Shown: one piece after another, positions 23,489 through 35,400 of the stretch
How positions within the stretch are numbered: the first letter of the stretch is position 1
Layout: each line of letters opens with the position of its first letter
From: Caprimulgus europaeus
Taxonomy: Eukaryota; Chordata; Aves; Caprimulgiformes; Caprimulgidae
Assembly (NCBI GenBank): GCA_907165065.1
Contig: OU015524.1
Location: 56,833,295-56,897,294, forward strand
DNA: 64,000 bases
Direction: 5' to 3'
Translations under genes and position numbers: made by a program
Notes under the pieces: generated by a model
Database searches by the model: none
Told to the model about the DNA's origin: nothing
The model's input: the letters and a program-made list of their open reading frames with translations, nothing else

Positions 23489-26400
23489 GTGTGTAACCCC
23501 CTCCCCGCTCCTTCCCCTCGGGGTCGGGGAGCGGGCGGGGCCCCAAGGCCCAGCGCCTTCTCTGCGCCCTCGCCGCGGAGAGGGGGCGGGAACCCGGGGG
23601 GTCCTCGGCGGAGGGGTGGGAGTGCTCCCGCAGGCGACCCAGGGGCTCTTCCCCCGCCGTGTCGGGCGGTAGCGGGCCGCTGTCGCCGTCCCTGGGAAAT
23701 GGGAAGGGGGAGAGGGTAATGGAGACGCCTCCCCCACTCTTTCCGCTGAGGAAGAGTGAACGGAGAAGAATAGATGCGGTGGCGGGCTGAGGGGGCAGCG
23801 GGAGGAGGCCGAGATGGAGGAGGAGGCCGGAGGTCTCGTTCCTGCGCCTGGTGTGCGGTGGGGCGGGAGGTGCCCGGCCAACTTCACGCAGTGGCGAGGG
23901 GAGGCTGCGCGGGGCGGGGGGGTGTCGTCAGGCGCGGGGTCTTCTCTGCGTCCCTCACCTCTTCTGCCCGCTCTTCCTCCTCGCTTGTGGAATGCGTGCC
24001 CGCCCCCCGCCAGCGCGCACTTTTACACCTCGTGAAACTATGTTTTAAATCTGGGGATGGGAATACAAAGGCCTGGAGGCTCATCTGCGTGTTTGGGAAT
24101 AGTATATTCGCTGTGGTCAGGATGGAAGCAGACATGCCCTACGCGCTGCACAGAGCTCAGGTCTTGCACCAAAGCACCGTGCTGAGAGTGGGCTATGGCA
24201 CCCCCAAACACACGCTTGCAGGCTCAGGTATTGATACGGCACCTGGCTTCTCTTTTGTGCTGGTAGTTAATATTTATTTCATTGCAGGGTAGTTCTTGTA
24301 GCAACTCCGTTTTGTTTTATTTCATTGCGAGAGTTTGTATCATTTATATTTTGAAGTTGATGGAAAAGCAAGGGAAATAAATACATATTGTCTTTATAGG
24401 AAGGAATGCATTTTAAAGAATAGATTTCTACTTATATTAACCGTAGAAAGTACCAGCTCTAGTTATGATATATACTTCTACAGGCTGCTCACATATTGGA
24501 GCTCCAGGTTGCCCTCTTGGTACCCTCAGTGGGGACATACTAGGGTTTTAATGATTTTAAGTAATAGAATGCTGGTTTGGGTTTTTAAAATGTGAATTTG
24601 ATTTGTAGTGGAACAGTATGCCAACATGTTGTTTCTACAAGCTGCAGTGAGATAAAAAATGGACATGTACTTTCTAATAATTCAGGAGCAGTTCAACAGC
24701 TGTAACTGATGTGCGATTCTAGGTGTTACACTTAATGCAATTTGAATTCTTAAGTAGAAGAAATCTAGTGACCACTAGAATTAAAAGAAACTATTTTTTC
24801 CCTGTTTTATTGTTTGATTGGCTAATAGGCTATATTGTTAAGTGGGAAAAGGGAAGAGTCTAGTCACAAGAACAAAGGAACATAAGTAGATTAGAACCTT
24901 TTTCCATATATACCTACTAGTGTGAGCAAAAGTCTTCACTTTCATATTGAAAAACAACTTCTGGCTGACTTGCTGAGCAGTCAAGTGTAGGCACTGTAAA
25001 AATAATTAACTCTGAAGACTTAAGGCAAGAACTGTACTTAAGAGGAGAGCTTTAGAAAATACCTTAAATCTTCATGAAAAACAGTGAACTTTGGGTTATT
25101 GCAAAAGAGAATACAGACAATCAGGTAATGATATTGTAACCAGCTTACCTCCTATGGTATAAATAGACAGCATCTGTGAATAGGCTTGTTTTTATGACTT
25201 CTCTTTCAGTTTTGTTTTAACCCGTGTCTCTATTTGAATGCTGGGCTACACTGATAAGAAGTTTTTAAAGATGCTATGACTAAACAAACCCCTGAGTTGG
25301 AAGTAAATGGTACAGGAATTGCAACATTTAGGGAGTTCTGAGCGTCATTGCTAGCCACTTTAACACCTCTGTACTCAGTGCAGAACTTGACTTTAAGTTA
25401 ACTTTCCATCATTTTCTCTGATCTAACTGACCCATACACATTTTGCATTTTAGAACTGTGAAATGATTAATAAATATTTAAAGTAGCTGAAATTATGCAT
25501 CTGTGGACTGTAGTTTGTGCTGTACCTAAATGCTTTTTATTAACTTAAATAGTATTTGCACTTCACTTCTAAAAATCTTTTTCTTTGTTTATATTATGTT
25601 TTAAGGTCATGTTATGTTCCAGAAATGACGTCAGAGTTCTGTTCTAGAGATTTTTGGCTTAAAACAGATGTAAATTAAATTTAGCAGCAGATGGGACAGA
25701 CTAAATTGTACAAAAACTTTTACCATATTTCCTCTTACACAGTTTGCATTCAGTTAATAATTTTACAACAGTTAATGTAACTTACTGGTGAAATCCAGAT
25801 GACACCTTGGAAAGAACATTCCAAATACATTTAAACACTTAAGTCTGCAGGATGAGTACTTGCGGGGTTGGTTTGTTGTGGTTTTTTTTTTCTTGTTGGG
25901 TGGGATTTTTAAAGGCAGGAGTTGTGTTTGGATTCTGCAATGAAGCGAAAGTAAAGGCAGCTGTCCATCTAGGTAGTATAGCTTACTCTGTATGTGTATG
26001 TGAGCTGAGCAATATTTTGTGTTATAGCTATCATGTATGACAGAATAGAAGTGATTAATATAGGCTTGGCATTAATTTGGTTAGAAAGAAATATATCAAG
26101 TTTATTAGAACTCTGACTATTGGAAGTAATGCCAGCTATTGTGGACAGCTGGTCAATGTCTAGCGATGGTATGTGGCATTGTCAGTGCTGTACCTAATCA
26201 TATATGTAAGATTAACCCTAACAGTTGAAGTATTGAGAAAGATAAATTTTAAAATGAGAAATAATCACACTTCTAAATAAAACAGGTTTATGTATTGTTT
26301 TCATGTAATGTTTGTTTTATTATTTGGTTAAAAATGCTTAGCAACTGAAAAATAGAATATTATACAACTGACAGTATACTGTTGAAATAACTGTCAGTGT

Positions 26401-29400
26401 TTTACGCTACACATTTTGTCATTTGCTACAGTTGGCATCATGAAGGCTAGCCATTGCAGAATCATTTTCCTCCAGGTCTCAGGTCAGGCTCTGAGTTTTT
26501 TCTGAAAAGTACAACATCAAAGTCAAGAACAGGTCTGGACAGAAGAAAACAACTGAAATGTTTCAAATTCTTTATATGTTTTATAAAATGCATTTTGTTA
26601 AAAAGGAATTAAAGTGCACTAGAGCCAAGCACATGTACCATCACAGTTCCAGCACTCAGATGGTAATGTTTTAATTGCAGACTTGTATAATTAAAACTTA
26701 GTATTTGTTATATAGTCAGTTCAGTGTTAAAGTCTTGCTGTCCGCTTAAAAACGAGCTGTTCTCACACTGGTTTCAGGTGCTGTACCTGAAGATGGTTTT
26801 GGGTGCTATACTCCCCAGAGTTTTCGTACAATACTTGTCCTTTTTGCAGTGGCAAGCTTTGTATTTCCAAATTATTTTTCACTTTATGATGTGAAGCATG
26901 TGTGCAGACAAGTGTGAAAGGAGATCAATGGATGCTTTAATTTTGGAACACATATAATTCTTTTTTCATTTATTTCAATATGAATCTGTAGAATAAATGT
27001 GAATAGTTTTACAGACATGTAGATAGTTATAGGACTGTGTAGTGGTTTGACCCACATTAGGACCATGTGGTCCTGCACTCACTCCCCCCACCCAGTGAGA
27101 TGGGATGGGAGTCACAACAAAAGGGGCACGGGATTAGGAATGAAGGACAGGGACAGCTCACTCACCAGTTATGGTCACAGGCAAAACAGACTCAACTTGG
27201 GGAAGAAAAATCAATTTAATTCGTTGCCATTCATCTGACTATACACAACAACCACATCTTACAACACCTTCCACCACCCCTCCCATCTTCCTGGGTTCAA
27301 ATCACTTTGCTCCCGGTTTCTCTACCTCCCCCTCCCAGCGGCACAGGGGGCAGGGAATGGGGGTTGCAGTCAGGTCACCTCTGCCACTCTTTCCAGCATG
27401 AAAGTCCAGGAACAAAGTGTTCCAACGTGAGCTTCCCGTGGAGTCACGGACCTCTCAGCTCCTGGCTCCAGCATGAGGACATCCACAGGCTGCAGATGGA
27501 CTTCCAGTCCAGCGCACCTCCTCACCCCCAGTCTGTCATCGAGCGACTCTCAGGGTCTCAACTCAGTCACACTTGCCCTCAGGCTCAGCTTTTCTGCTCC
27601 AGCATGGAGTCCTCCATGGCCTACACGTGGGTATCTGCTCTGCTGTTGAACCTCCATGGGCTGCAAGGACCTCCTTTGCCTCTGCTCCACGCGGTTGAAC
27701 TGGGTTTAGGCCGATGGTTGCCTTTTGTTTAGGTCAATGGCCTCTCCTCCAGGTTCTCTCCACCTTCTTCCCCTCAAGACAGTCCTTCCCCTCACAAATA
27801 CGGATTTGCAGAGGCATTTCTCTTGCTAACTGGCTCAGCCTGGGCTGGGGGGGGATGCCTTGGAGCCAGGGGAGCTCTCAAAGCTTATCACAAGGTGGCC
27901 CCTTCCCTCACTCCCAAAAATACCACCCCCCCAAACACAGACTGGAATGTATTTTAGGGGAAATGGAGATCACTTTAGTTTTAAGTACAACACAAACTGG
28001 ATATTTGAAGTAATATTTTGTTTAGCCGTTTTAACTGCATCTTTGAGTATTTAATAACAGGAATCTTGAAAGGACATTTATTTAAGTTTTAAAGGACAAA
28101 TTCAGCTTAGATACTTCTTTAAAAACTGCCATAGTAATTCACTGGTCTAGTTCAATTCAACACAGCATTTCTATTCATTTAAAGTTTCTCAATATTTTTA
28201 GTTACGTACAGACAGTCTCCTTCTCTGGAGACATTCAAGACCCGCCTGGGCGCCTTCCTGTGTGAACTCATCTAGGTGTTCCTGCTCCGGCAGGGAGATT
28301 GGACTAGATGATCTTTCGAGGTCCTTTCCAATCCCTAGCATTCTGTGATTCTGTGTGATACATCCTTCATGTACAAGCTTTGTTAAGTCTTGCTGTCCAT
28401 ATTGCTGCCCTTACTGGGTTTTTTGCATGCTCTTTATGTAAAAACAAAACAAAAATATCTCATGCATAAGCTACGCACACTTTGGTCAAATCACTGAAAA
28501 TTGCTTGTGCTTTATAAGTTGCTGAGACTGGCACCTGCTGTTTTGAACTACAGCCATTTAGAAGGTTAGCAATGGTAAAACCTACTTAGAGCAGTTTCCT
28601 AGCTTAAAAAAAAACCCAAAACATACCTAGTTGTAGAATTTACTTTGTTGAATCCAGTGAACAATAGTTGTTAGCATCCAGTGTTACAAGTTTGAGCTGA
28701 AATGTAGTGGAAATATTGCAGTTTTCTTATTTGTCAGGGAACAAAATTTATTACGATATTGGAGAGGCAATTGTGAAAAAGGGCAAGTGTGTATTTTAAA
28801 AAAGATTTAAAAAAATAATACAAAGCTTTTACCTTGAACCCCAGGAGCAACAAAATCATGTCTTCCGTTTCCTTTCAGAAATGCCGTGTTCATTTGAGTG
28901 TGTTTTGTATAAAAGGTTTATTTCTTCTTATTTGTACAATTGGGTGCTGATCTTTTCATATACAAGGAAACTGAATGGAAAACTTAAGTGTCCTCATGGA
29001 GACATGGAATATGCTCTGTCTTAAAGTGTTTCAAGATGAGAATGCACATAAAGCGCTGTGAGATTGAGGTAGTGATTACAGCTTGCTTAAAGAGTGATGT
29101 GGGTTCCGATGCCTTTTCTCTTGTTAATCTAAATGTCTTCTAGGATGTGAGAGTCTTAATTAAAACTTCCACAGTGTTGTTAGTCTGGGGTTCAGCTCTT
29201 ACTAACAGTAAAAACAGTTGTCCTCTCAAAAAAAGCTCATCACAAAGTGGAGTCGCAGTGAGCTTTTGGTGTGCAGAATGGTTGTGAGAGCCACGTAAGG
29301 TGATAAGAAGCAATACATAAAGATTATTGTTACTTTTGTGTTAACTGCTTCTCCTGAAATTTGTCAGTTGTAGGGACATTACAATCCCTGATCATTTGCT

Positions 29401-32400
29401 GGCAATGCTGTTGTGTCTATATGCTCTATTTTGACTTCACTGTCTGTTGGTCACCTTTGTCATGACTATTCTTTAGAAGGTATTTTTTTTAAGTGGTTGG
29501 GTGAAACAGTTCCGCTCGCTACAGTTTCAGAAGTGTGAGCCTTGGAAATAACCCATGTTTTAGTTACTGAGAATTGGAGTAGAGGTGCACAAAAGTACAG
29601 AAGTGTAGATCAAATATTATATTTTAGACTGCTTTATTTAAATGGCACATTCTAAGTCACTGAGGTGGCTTACTTGATGCTAAAAAAAGCTAAATGGTAT
29701 GCCTCATGAAGATGCTAAATAGAGATTGATGCTGAATAGCTGAGGAGAGTGGAAAAAAAATATGTTATTTGAAATGAGGAGCCAGGGCTTTGATTAGTGC
29801 AAGTAGAGATACTAGCTGTTACTTATGAGGAACAGTGAAAGGGCATGTAAGCTGCTCTCTGACAAGATATTTCTCTTGGGTTCTGCTGCACGTTTCACAT
29901 TGGCTGAAGCACCTGGAACATCTGCAGAGCTTTATTTCTTAGCGGCTGAGAGAAGAAGACTTGTGTCTATTTCATGTAAAAGTGCAACCTTCCTTCATAT
30001 CCTCTGCTGTTTTGAAGGATTCTGCAACTATGATTCGTTTAAAGCTTTCTCCTTTTTTCTTAATCTGATACGACGTTTATGGCCTGATATTCATAAATTT
30101 TGTTGTAGCAAATTGAGATGAAGCTTTTGGGTTACCTCTATTCTTATTTTTCAGAAGAGGTTGTTAACTCAGTGATATTTGTGTGTGCATGTGGACACCC
30201 CCCCCCCGAAAAGTTGTCTCTGTTTTTCATTCTTAACCTCCAGGGTGGATACGAAAGAGGTCTTCAGTTTTGTTTTGCTTTATAATCCCATAGTGCTCCT
30301 CAGAGAAGAAACACTGAATCTTTATAAACTGTATGAATTCCCTTAAGATGCAGCAAAATTTGTAAGAATTTGTTAATTTCCCTTTTGCTCTCAGGAACAT
30401 TAAGAGCAGTATCAGTGAATTGTAACTATTTCACACTGTTGCATCCCAACAAGAGCTGAACTTTGCTGGCTCTCGACTATTTGTTCTTTGTTAAAAGGTT
30501 ATAGGGAAAGAAAGCCCTTTTCTCTCAAGGTACAGGAAATACTAAATTGATATTCACCTGATTAAATGTCTCCATGTGTGCTGAATAAATATTTACAGTT
30601 TTAATATCACATTTTCAAAGACTGGTCTGACCTTAGACTTTCACCAGCCACAGAATCTTGACTTCTGCCCTTGTAAAGACATGATCATGCAAGGCTGTGT
30701 TAAGGCCCAAAATGTTAGGGGCTTTTTTGTGCATATCTTGTGCAAGGACCTAATTTCTTTTGTGAAGTAGTACAGGACAATCACTGATTGTTTTTCTGCC
30801 TTCAGTACATCACTCTAAAGTTCTTCTTAAACTGTGGTCTAGATTAGGTTCCTGTGAGCCTGGGAGGGTAATGTAGCACTCCAGATTCCGCTAAGGCTCT
30901 TGAGTTGTAGCTGGATAGTTACAAATATGAGTATCGATCACACTTGCTACTCATTTAGAGAGCAGTGAACCATTTTCTAGTTTAAAACAAATGCACTTCT
31001 GAACTCTCATAACTTCAGATCCTTTGATTTTCACCTACTCGCTAAGACCATGCTTTGGGCTACAATCTTTGGCAAAGTACTTGAAATTATTTTAACGAGT
31101 CTTATTTGAGTTTGCCATCAGCAGTCTGTTTTCCTGTGGCAATTGTAGAAGTGGAGTCTAGTAATCCAAACAGCTTTCTTGCAAAAAACCCAACCAACCG
31201 AACAAAAATAACCCCATTCAGAACAAAAGTATTTGATAAAGCAAGTCTTTAAAATACAGTCTAAACACTTGATTATTTTCATGAGGTTTTTTTCACTTAG
31301 GAAGAGGCCCACTTTTTTCCTTGTCTGTAAAACCAGTCCATCATTCTACCTCTAGACAGCCACCAATAAACTTATCCTGAGTGGCTGATTCAGCCTTGGT
31401 TAGAGCCCGCCTTCCTGGCCTCAGCAACTGCTGTTGTAACTCCATTGTGAGGCCTGGGACAATGGTGTGTAATTGTTTGTTCACATGTATCCAGAGTTCA
31501 GCGAGCTTGGCTTTCAACTCAATAAATAGCATTAGTCCTTGTTCTCATATCAAACCTTTTCATTAATTGCATGTGCATTTCTTTCCTTCCATTTCCTCAC
31601 TTCTCTGGAGCTACTTTTCTGCAGTATTTCTCTGGGAGCACTGACAGCAGCAGCAGTCAGCTAGGTAATTTTATTAACCTTATTCAGCAGCTGCTTCTAC
31701 ACTATAGAGTACATGTTCTTTAAAATAAAATCTTCAGCTACTGCTGTACTAGTTCTTCTCTTCACCCGTCCTTGCCAGTTGTACTGTCCAAAAGGAGACC
31801 GTTTTTAAAATAGAATTTTAAAAGCGATTGTTAAAATTTGGAGGAAGTAAGAGGAAATGAGTGCGTTGCCACCATGACTCTCTGTCAGATTTATCCTCAC
31901 CATAAATGTGTGTTTCTTGTAATAGCCTGCTCTTCGTGCTGTTATGCTTGTGGCAAGTGAGCTACCATTTGTACAAAATTGGCAGCTGTGTATATAAAAC
32001 AATTCATAATTTTCTTTCCACTTTTTCCAAGAGTTTTCCTACAGAGCTTATCTGGTTTTACTGGGTACAGTTTTTGATTGTAGGAGATTTTTTTTTTTTT
32101 TTAAGTTTCAAATAAATATACTGAATTGCTGTTTTTCCTCCTAGCTTTGGGATTATACAAGCAGGTAGCTGATGGGCATTTTTCTGATGCTTTCACATTC
32201 AGAAATATAATGCACATGTTTAGTGCAATAAAATACACATGTGGAAGATAAGGCTTGGCACCTTTGTTACTGTGTTTGCTGTTGATGGTTTTTGAGGGTT
32301 GGCAGGGAGTGGGTGCTCTGGTTCCCATTTACAATCAGGGCACAAAAGACGATGTGCAAAAGCAGAGGAGCAGAACTGAGATCCAGAAGGCAGTTGTAGA

Positions 32401-35400
32401 AAGGAATGGTGGTTTGGGTAGATGGTGGCTGAGCAGTAGAACAGTGTAGGGTAGCAACAGCTGAGGTTGAAGGCACTTGTTTTGGTAGCCTTGAGCTTGT
32501 TTGTTGTGAAGTTCTGTCTATAGCATTAGTGTTGAAAGATTGGAGTAAATATTCTTTTATAAACACTGAGGACAGCTGCACAAGGTATTTTATGCAAGCC
32601 AGTAAAGAGCTGTCATACATGTTTGGAAAGGAATTTATAATTGAAACAGCATGCATTTTGGGGAAGGATGTTTCAAAAGATACGTCTTGTGTTGTTTGGT
32701 TTAGGGCTCAATGTTTCCAAATCCTCATTCATTTGGAGTTGAGTGGTAAGGGCTTCCTTGTTTCTTTGGTTTTCTCTTTTCAGTATTTATTAATTACTTT
32801 CAAAAATTGGAATAGAATTAATTATATGTATCCTTTACTTTTCATCCCAATTATTCTATAGCTCGTTTTTTCTTTAAAGAAATACAAAATACTGTAAAAT
32901 GCTGCTCACTGTAAAACTGTTGGTTTAAGAATCTTGGCCTCATGGCATGACTTTATAGAGCTTTCTTGATGGATAATTTAGAAATGAGTATGATGGATAA
33001 AAATACAATTCTAGGATTTTGGTATTGATGTGATTGCAGTTTTAAAAAGAGACATAATCATACTTATAAATGTCTTCGGATTTGCAGCCTATGGAAAGTT
33101 CTGATCAGACTGAAATTTTTCACAATACTGAATCTCCTATACATACAAACAAAACAAAGCTGGTTCACGTGAAAGGGGATAGGTTATTCTCTGAATCTGC
33201 TCTGAACTACAGCTTCAGAGAACATGTTGATCCTCATAGCTTCGTTACCAGTTATGCAGGAGTAGCCATTGCTTCTTAATTTTCAGAAAAGTGAAGTGGA
33301 ACACTTAACAGGAAAGGAGGAACATTTATGTAACAAATATATCGATTGGAGAAATCCAATCCACTATAAACTATGATGTTAAAAAAAAATAAAAATCATG
33401 ACATTTCATTGTGAATGCAGGGGATTTTAAATGATGTCTGAAGATAAAACATTTTGAAATCAATTAAGACGAGACAGCTTTTGTTGTAAGCCCTAAAAAC
33501 AGTTGGCAGAGAAAATGTGTGAGTCTTTGATTTTCATAATGCTTGGGATATCTGTCCCTGTATATCTTATCTCACAACTGTAGAGATCTGATTGTATTTA
33601 GACTTCTGTAAGGCATTTAACTCCATCCTGCACCACACTTTACCAAACCAGTGCATTACAGCAAGAACAAAAGGCCCTTCTCCAGGCGAGCAGCCCACAG
33701 GCTTGACTCTGAAAATCTACATTGTGCCTGAAGCTGATTGATTTTCCTGCTGGTGATCTAGAATTAGCTATAAAATCATGATCGAATGTTAATGATGGAA
33801 ATTAGCCATATGGCAGGAACAATGAGAAAATTGCAGAAATACCCCTGCTATATTCCTTGTTTTCTTACGTGATATGCTTTCAAAGATCATCTGGACTTTT
33901 TGACCAACCTTTCCTTTCTGTTCTTGGGAGTTTGGACATTGATAAAGCGCTCAGTCTTGCCTAGGTATTTTATGTGGTCCATTTAGGTTTTTCTAATGGT
34001 TTTGTTCCCGTGCAGTAAACATCCTAAAGTAGTACGAAGAGAAAAAGGGTGATTTTATTTTATGGCTTGTAAAGGGCTAGAAGCAAATGAAGTACGTTCT
34101 AGAGGCTGTTCTGAACTCAACATCTGTTTCATAGTTGCATGCAGTTCAGGAAACCAGAGTTGAATCCAGGCGGTTTCTTTAAATTCCAGTTTTACATTGA
34201 TGGTCTATTTGTACAAAGCAGGCTGTACGAAGAGAACTTAGAAGCTTTCTTTGAAAGTAATAAGAAAGAGAGTTTAGAGGAAATTGTAAATAGGCCATAC
34301 TATGTCTTTTGGCTCAAACATATGAAAACTGAAATGGAATTTTGTTCTTCCATGTGAAATTGTTCAAGTTCAGTAAACTTGAAAGTCATGACCGTACTTC
34401 CTCAAAATGAAGGGGGTAGGAGAAAAGGGCTGAGCAAAGGCAGTGGTGGTAACAGCTGACTTCTTCATGTGCTGAAATGTGATGGGCTGGAGAGACTGCT
34501 GTGTTACTTTTGCGTCTTATTTCACTAAATTGATTACACACTCAGGATGAATTTTCAGATGTCCTCTTTAAACGTAAACATGTGTGAAGAGTGATGTATA
34601 ATGCAAGTGACATGTAGGGGATAAGCTTTTTGTGTAAGTGTTCTCAGTTGCTTTTAAATTTTTATTAAATCAATTAAGTGCAACAGCAAAAGGAATATAC
34701 ACACTGGGATATCAAGCATATTGACTATTATTTTATGTTTGTTGATTTAAACCACATCTTGCACTTAAGTGTTTGAAAACAATTGTATTAAGGTACTTGC
34801 TGTTGAGATGCAACACTCTTTTGCTCTGTGCTTTTTTAAGTGTTGGGTTTTGGCAACTTATATTGCCTTGGTTGATTACTGGAAGGAAAAAACTTTTCAT
34901 TGTTTTCCCTCGAAACTGAAATACCTTGTACAGAATCCAGCATCTGCCATTCTGATCATCCTACATGCATATCTTTGGTGCATATTTTCACGTTTCTGTG
35001 TAGTGCAGAGAGCAACAAGGTGCTGATTTGGTTTAAATAACAGTTCTTACTGGTATGCCCTAGTCAGCATCGAGGAAAAATCCTATTCGCTGAGAGATGG
35101 GCTCATGTAATTTAAAAAATTTCCCAGAGATTAAATTTCAGGAGAGTGTGTAAAATGCAACATAGTAGAAATTTATTGATTGTCTTTTTGTAAAGCAGTA
35201 ACTGACAGTACTATTTTCTTGTTCTTTGCAGTGTGGTGATAGAAGTATTTGTTAAGCAACTCAGTGACTGTTTTTGTATAAACAATTGGATTTGATTTAT
35301 TTTACAATTGGATTTGATTTATTTTAATGCTATTGAAATGTGAAAGAAATGACCCTAATTTGTTAAGGTAATATGTATTAGGCTTGACTCATAAGTATTT

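Larger units (their letters stand above)
22700..24020 (+). promoter_or_regulatory. SCAF8: SCAF8 CpG-island promoter and 5' leader
   Basis: A 1.3-kb CpG island spans the presumed transcription start, 5' leader, first coding exon and start of intron 1. No TATA box is evident, as usual for housekeeping promoters. Visible candidate sites are a YY1-type CCGCCATATTGG (23129-23140), an E2F-type GGGCGGGAA (23232-23240) and several GC boxes. The 5' end of the transcript cannot be fixed from sequence, though the YY1 and E2F cluster suggests initiation around 23.1-23.3 kb. The 416-codon minus-strand frame across the island looks like a composition effect. Confidence 0.85.

Noticed and set aside
22637-23887. 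416-codon open frame on the minus strand across the SCAF8 CpG island
   Set aside because: The composition is almost only Arg, Ala, Pro, Gly and Ser, as expected when GC-rich DNA lacks stop codons. It has no domain, and it is antisense to the SCAF8 first exon.
27307-27732. 141-codon + strand frame within the LTR
   Set aside because: It lies wholly inside the solo LTR and follows its repeated GC-rich core. No viral protein family is visible.
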